DNA of 7,874 bases, taken from assembly GCA_900542375.1 (NCBI GenBank), contig UQNI01000070.1, positions 1 through 7,874 of the forward strand, in the 5' to 3' direction. Below are positions 5,453-7,874 of this stretch, in pieces. The position numbers and the translations under genes were made by a program. The DNA is from an uncultured Oscillospiraceae bacterium (GTDB lineage: Bacteria > Bacillota > Clostridia > Oscillospirales > Acutalibacteraceae). The notes under the pieces were generated by a model. The model did no database searches. It was given only the letters and a program-made list of their open reading frames with translations, and was not told the origin of the DNA. Position 1 is the stretch's first letter. Each line of letters opens with the position of its first letter.

Positions 5453-7190
5453 ATTTATCTGTTTTTATTTTTTTGAATGCAATTGCTGCTGCACAAGTTG
5501 CACTTACAAATACACCAATAGCAATATAAATATATAGCTGGGTATTATCGCCTGTTTGAGGAGAAACGGTGTTATTTTGGTCCATATTGTTGCTATCAGC
5601 TGTAGCGTTAATTACGGTTACATCTTTTACAGCTTCACAGTTTTTACAATGAATGGATTTACTTCCGTTTTCAGTTGCAGTTGGTTGTTGGTCAATGGTA
5701 AAGTCATTTTCCCAATCGTGCTCAGTCATTGGAATAATTTCTTCTTCCATGGTACTACATACAGTGCAGGTTCTTTGTTTCAAGCCTTCTTCGGTGCATG
5801 TAGCTTCTTTTATGATGGTCCAGTCACCATAAGAATGTCCTGTGGCAGGAACTTCGGTTGGAGCTGTCAAAATTTCATGACAAACAGCGCATTCGATTCC
5901 CTCTGTATAACCGTGTTCTGTACATGTAGGGGATACAGCAGGAATTATTTTCTCTGTATGTCCTAATGGGTCTCCGTATGTAAAGGTTGCGGTATCGCTT
6001 ACTGCACCGCAGGTACAGGATTTATAATAGGTAGCTGCATGTGTACAATCTGCGTCTGATTTTTTGGTATATTCTTTTACAATTTCTTCTGTAAATTGAT
6101 GTGGATGGGTGATAGAACCGTCAGGATTTTGCTCATAGTCGCCTGTATCGGGAACCCATTTGGAAACATCGGAAGAATAGGTACCGCCGGTTATTTCCAG
6201 TGCACCGGTGTCTTTGGCTTCGCTAACAGCTGGTTGTCCCTTTCTGCCTGTGAAAGTACCGCCATGGAAATAAGCGATTGCAGGCTGTTTGTCACCACCG
6301 TCATTATCATTTCCGATGAGAGCTGCTACTTTAGAAACACTGGTAAATGTACCACCATAGATGTGTGCTTCTACTTGTCCCACTTCACCGGCGATATACA
6401 GTGCATAGAATGCAGGGCCTGTTCCGTGGATAGGGCAAGCTACTGTTTCAAATGTTCCACCATAAATTTCAGCTAAACCGGCGGAAGAAGAAAATGCGCC
6501 TTGTGTACCAATCACAGTACCATCATAAAAATACATTTTTGCATTTACATTTTGGTTTCGTATGGTATAAGACCAAATGGAAGAATTGCAGGAACTGCAA
6601 GTTTCACCTTTGAATGTACCATTATAAATGGTAGTAATACCTTCGTTATATAAACTGCAGGTTGCACCGTCAAATGTTCCGTTATAAATGGTAAGTTCTG
6701 CGTTCGGACGATTTTTAATGGTTGCGCCATTTGCTAATTTGGCTCCGGTATAGGTACCGTTTTCAATGGTTAAAGTACCATAGTTGTCAATTGCACCATA
6801 ACCACCATAAATAGATGCTGAGGTGTCAATGGTTCCGTTTCCCGTAACGGTTAAAGTACCATGATTGATGATAGCACGGCCTGCCAAAGAAGGAGAGGCA
6901 GAGGAATCTTCTTTAAAAGTAATACTTTGACCATTCATATTCAGGATTATATTTTTTCCTGCTGCCAGAGTAACAATATCGGACATCTCGGATATTTCGA
7001 TGCTGTTGGTTAGGGTAACGGTAGTTTGCACACCGTCTTCCGGTACTGCATTGAAAGCTTCTTGCAGTGAAGCATAAGAAATATCACCAATCTGTGCACT
7101 TCCGCTTTCACTTGCAAGTACAGCGGAGGTTGGAACAATGGCTACGATTAGCGCAAACAATAGTAAAAAAGGCAATAGTTTACGTTTCAA
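5451..7190 (-). CDS. Secreted beta-helix-type surface protein with Cys-rich modules and SPQTG sortase-type anchor
   Basis: I place the start at TTG 7190 (579 residues): GGAG (7199-7202) sits 8 nt upstream and the product begins with a typical signal peptide, KRKLLPFLLLFALIVAIVP, cleaved near residue 26. An ATG six codons earlier (7208) has no ribosome site. Numbering is from the TTG. Residues 35-100 (IGDISYASLQEAFNAV, NIILNMNGQSI) lead into repeated short strands: eight variants of IYGGTFxG at 142, 168, 188, 221, 242, 277, 308 and 333, plus HGTLTV and YGTLTI, as in right-handed beta-helix proteins. Residues 376-525 hold four Cys modules (CxxC or CxC after a lone Cys). SPQTG (543-547), a membrane helix and a KKIKTDK tail form the sorting signal. 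No catalytic site is recognised, so it is probably an adhesin or wall-displayed binding protein. It converges on the LRR gene and follows an RHH gene on the same strand. Confidence 0.9.
   Translation of the reverse strand: MKRKLLPFLLLFALIVAIVPTSAVLASESGSAQIGDISYASLQEAFNAVPEDGVQTTVTLTNSIEISEMSDIVTLAAGKNIILNMNGQSITFKEDSSASPSLAGRAIINHGTLTVTGNGTIDTSASIYGGYGAIDNYGTLTIENGTYTGAKLANGATIKNRPNAELTIYNGTFDGATCSLYNEGITTIYNGTFKGETCSSCNSSIWSYTIRNQNVNAKMYFYDGTVIGTQGAFSSSAGLAEIYGGTFETVACPIHGTGPAFYALYIAGEVGQVEAHIYGGTFTSVSKVAALIGNDNDGGDKQPAIAYFHGGTFTGRKGQPAVSEAKDTGALEITGGTYSSDVSKWVPDTGDYEQNPDGSITHPHQFTEEIVKEYTKKSDADCTHAATYYKSCTCGAVSDTATFTYGDPLGHTEKIIPAVSPTCTEHGYTEGIECAVCHEILTAPTEVPATGHSYGDWTIIKEATCTEEGLKQRTCTVCSTMEEEIIPMTEHDWENDFTIDQQPTATENGSKSIHCKNCEAVKDVTVINATADSNNMDQNNTVSPQTGDNTQLYIYIAIGVFVSATCAAAIAFKKIKTDK
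5637..6047 (-). repeat. Four tandem Cys modules within the beta-helix surface protein
   Basis: The modules share the pattern 'xTCTExGxxxxxCxxC' followed by a GHxxxx-type turn (GDPLGHTE, PATGHSYGDW, MTEHDWEN). Cysteines by module, numbered from the TTG start, are 382/392/394, 423/434/437, 465/475/478 and 515/518. The first module has CxC instead of CxxC, and in the fourth the leading Cys is replaced by Ala505. Such modules are common in clostridial surface proteins. Whether they bind metal or form disulfides cannot be told from sequence. Confidence 0.7.
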
Positions 7191-7209
7191 TTTGTACACT
7201 CCAAACATT

Positions 7210-7237
7210 ATTATATTGTTATATTTTGCTGAATAAA
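7210..7237 (-). promoter_or_regulatory. Possible promoter of the beta-helix surface gene
   Basis: On the minus strand, TTTATT (7232-7237), a 16-nt spacer, and a consensus TATAAT (7210-7215). The implied start near 7203 lies inside the in-frame ATG-TTT codons, which would exclude the ATG at 7208 and leave a very short leader for the TTG start. The -35 is weak, and transcription from the RHH promoter upstream is an alternative. Confidence 0.4.
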
Positions 7238-7260
7238 CTAGTTTTGAGTAAAAACTGTTT
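7235..7260. repeat. AT-rich inverted repeat between the RHH gene and the surface gene
   Basis: AAAC and AGTTTT (7235-7238 and 7240-7245) are complementary to AAAACT and GTTT (7251-7260), with one unpaired T at 7239 and a 5-nt loop. Only the weak base pairs and the lack of a T run on the minus-strand side argue against a true terminator for the RHH gene. It overlaps the proposed -35 of the surface gene, so it could be a regulator site. Confidence 0.35.
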
Positions 7261-7265
7261 TTTGA

Positions 7266-7430
7266 CTATGATGTTTTACTTTTTTGAACACATTCTAAAC
7301 CAGTACGAATAATTTGCCTGTACATTTCGGCATAGGGTTTGTCATAAAATTTTTCTTTTTTTAAGCTTTGTATTTCCGCTTCTAAATCCGGAGGAATGGT
7401 GATCATGATACGCTTATTTTCTGCTTTCAT
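7266..7430 (-). CDS. Ribbon-helix-helix (CopG/Arc-like) DNA-binding protein
   Basis: This is a 54-residue protein. The start is ATG 7430, since AGAGAGGAG lies 8 nt upstream; the frame is open to 7460 but has no ribosome site there. KRIMITIPPDLEAEIQ gives the N-terminal beta strand and first helix, and YDKPYAEMYRQIIRTGLE the turn and second helix, filling a complete RHH fold. RHH proteins are obligate dimers whose paired strands insert into the major groove, usually at tandem or palindromic sites, as autorepressors or antitoxins. No toxin gene adjoins it. It is divergent from a second RHH gene (7586-7759), with which it shares ITI/ITV, EI and IRxGLE. It lies 75 bp upstream of, and in the same orientation as, the beta-helix surface gene, so the two may be co-transcribed. 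The role is inferred from the fold only. Confidence 0.85.
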   Translation of the reverse strand: MKAENKRIMITIPPDLEAEIQSLKKEKFYDKPYAEMYRQIIRTGLECVQKSKTS

Positions 7431-7432
7431 AG

Positions 7433-7489
7433 GTTCATCTCCTCTCTTAAAGTTCATCACCGATACACCTGTCGTGATTATAGTTCATC
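7433..7489. repeat. Three direct GTTCATC repeats in the leader and promoter of the minus-strand RHH gene
   Basis: GTTCATC occurs at 7433-7439, 7452-7458 and 7483-7489 (GATGAAC on the coding strand). The first lies between the Shine-Dalgarno and start codon, the second in the leader, and the third in the promoter spacer. RHH dimers often bind short direct repeats, so these are operator candidates; spacing is uneven (19 and 31 bp). Confidence 0.5.
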
Positions 7490-7506
7490 TATGATAAACT
7501 TGTCAA
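7477..7506 (-). promoter_or_regulatory. Sigma-A promoter of the minus-strand RHH gene
   Basis: On the minus strand, consensus TTGACA (7501-7506) and consensus TATAAT (7477-7482) with an 18-nt spacer. The predicted start near 7470 gives a leader of about 40 nt. A GATGAAC repeat lies inside the spacer next to the -10. Confidence 0.85.
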
Positions 7507-7537
7507 TTATTTTAGTAAAATTTTGGCATTTTTTGTA

Positions 7538-7566
7538 TTTACATCAGTGTATCACTGATGTATAAT
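7538..7566 (+). promoter_or_regulatory. Promoter of the plus-strand RHH gene with a palindromic operator filling its spacer
   Basis: TTTACA (7538-7543), exactly 17 nt, then TATAAT (7561-7566). The arms TACATCAGTG (7540-7549) and CACTGATGTA (7553-7562) form a perfect 23-bp palindrome around TAT, spanning the end of the -35, the whole spacer and the first two bases of the -10. Binding there would block RNA polymerase directly. The predicted start is near 7573, giving a leader of only about 13 nt. Confidence 0.85.
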
Positions 7567-7587
7567 TATCACTGAGGTGATAATTAT
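7562..7587. repeat. 11-bp inverted repeat over the -10, ribosome site and start codon of the plus-strand RHH gene
   Basis: ATAATTATCAC (7562-7572) and GTGATAATTAT (7577-7587) are perfect inverted copies with a TGAG spacer. The right arm includes part of the Shine-Dalgarno (GAGGTGA, 7574-7580) and the first two bases of the ATG. The left arm overlaps the -10. The left arm and spacer read TATCACTGA (7568-7576), also found within the neighbouring palindrome. Confidence 0.8.
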
Positions 7588-7759
7588 GCCAACAGAAAAA
7601 CCAAGGTATTGTATTACTGTAGATGATGAAACTCTGAAAGAAATAGATGATTTTAGATTTGAAAATCGTTACAACAGCCGTTCCAAAGCAACATTGGAGT
7701 TGATTCGAATGGGATTGGAATCTTTAAAAACAAACGAAAAAGATAATTTAAAAAAATAA
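7586..7759 (+). CDS. Ribbon-helix-helix (CopG/Arc-like) DNA-binding protein
   Basis: A 57-residue protein. The start is ATG 7586, with GAGGTGA (7574-7580) 5 nt upstream; the in-frame GTG at 7577 overlaps that ribosome site and is rejected. PRYCITVDDETLKEIDDF supplies the beta strand and first helix, and NSRSKATLELIRMGLE the turn and second helix. The C-terminus is a short Lys/Asn-rich tail. It is related to, but clearly distinct from, the divergent RHH protein at 7266-7430. Expected to be a dimeric repressor that regulates itself, given the palindrome inside its promoter. It is monocistronic: an intrinsic terminator follows 12 bp after the stop, so there is no downstream toxin partner in the same transcript. 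The specific target is unknown. Confidence 0.87.
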   Translation: MPTEKPRYCITVDDETLKEIDDFRFENRYNSRSKATLELIRMGLESLKTNEKDNLKK

Positions 7760-7771
7760 AATAATCCGCAT

Positions 7772-7805
7772 AAAAAAACAGGTTGTAATTTACAACCTGT
7801 TTTTT
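7772..7805. terminator. Intrinsic terminator after the plus-strand RHH gene, symmetric
   Basis: ACAGGTTGTA (7778-7787) pairs with TACAACCTGT (7791-7800) around ATT, with seven A at 7772-7778 and a T run through 7805. The A run reads as T on the minus strand, so it could also end a convergent gene arriving from the right edge. Confidence 0.92.
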
Positions 7806-7812
7806 ATGTTGC

Positions 7813-7874
7813 TTACCATAAATAATGACTCATGCCGCAGTAGCTTCTTTTTATTCGATACATACAATAGAGTG
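7813..7874 (-). CDS. Possible C-terminal end of a minus-strand gene running off the window
   Basis: One minus-strand frame is open from the edge to TAA at 7813-7815, ending YRIKRSYCGMSHYLW. Only about 19 codons are visible and I do not recognise the product. Its support is the position just before a symmetric terminator and the absence of anything else here. Another minus frame is also open through this stretch, so this is a guess. Confidence 0.25.
   Translation of the reverse strand, partial: LYCMYRIKRSYCGMSHYLW

Noticed and set aside
5556..5966. Plus-strand 136-codon frame opposite the Cys modules
   Set aside because: It is an antisense shadow of the beta-helix gene, with no ribosome site and a biased composition mirroring the Cys codons.
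7266..7759. Toxin-antitoxin system
   Set aside because: Both genes are RHH proteins. The plus gene is followed by a terminator and the minus gene by a surface protein. No toxin-like reading frame adjoins either one.
1..7874. tRNA, rRNA, CRISPR array or insertion sequence
   Set aside because: I found no cloverleaf, no regularly spaced identical repeats and no transposase or terminal inverted repeats.

Overview
This window looks like the chromosome of a low-GC Gram-positive anaerobe, most likely a gut-type clostridium (Bacillota, Clostridia). The evidence is strong Shine-Dalgarno sites, an S-box riboswitch on metK, the fusA-tuf gene pair, a bacterial 400-residue EF-Tu, and two secreted proteins with clostridial-style sortase signals. 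The genus cannot be named from the sequence.

Layout. Bases 1-1627 hold housekeeping translation genes: the last 82 codons of fusA (EF-G), then tuf (EF-Tu), closed by a symmetric terminator. A small conserved protein of unknown function (1640-1903, minus) converges on that terminator. Bases 1904-2324 are non-coding. They carry a near-consensus promoter, a complete SAM-I riboswitch and its terminator, which control metK (S-adenosylmethionine synthetase, 2325-3506). From 3507 on the region is accessory. It holds a secreted leucine-rich-repeat protein (3672-5414, plus) and a secreted beta-helix/Cys-module protein (5451-7190, minus). These two converge on one shared hairpin terminator, and both end in sortase-type anchors (NVKTG and SPQTG). 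Next come two small divergent ribbon-helix-helix (RHH) DNA-binding proteins (7266-7430 minus; 7586-7759 plus). Each has its own strong promoter in a 155-bp intergenic region packed with inverted and direct repeats. The right edge may hold the last codons of another minus-strand gene.

How the parts relate. fusA and tuf supply elongation factors, and the heavy use of the Leu codon CTA in tuf contrasts with none in metK. metK is predicted to shut off when SAM is plentiful. The LRR and beta-helix proteins are probably cell-wall-displayed proteins for contact with host, substrate or other cells. The RHH pair has no adjacent toxin gene. One RHH gene lies immediately upstream of, and in the same direction as, the beta-helix surface gene. 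The most interesting possibility is therefore a small regulatory cassette of two RHH regulators with interleaved operators that controls itself and perhaps surface display. The sequence shows the promoters and palindromes directly; the regulatory link to the surface genes is inference.
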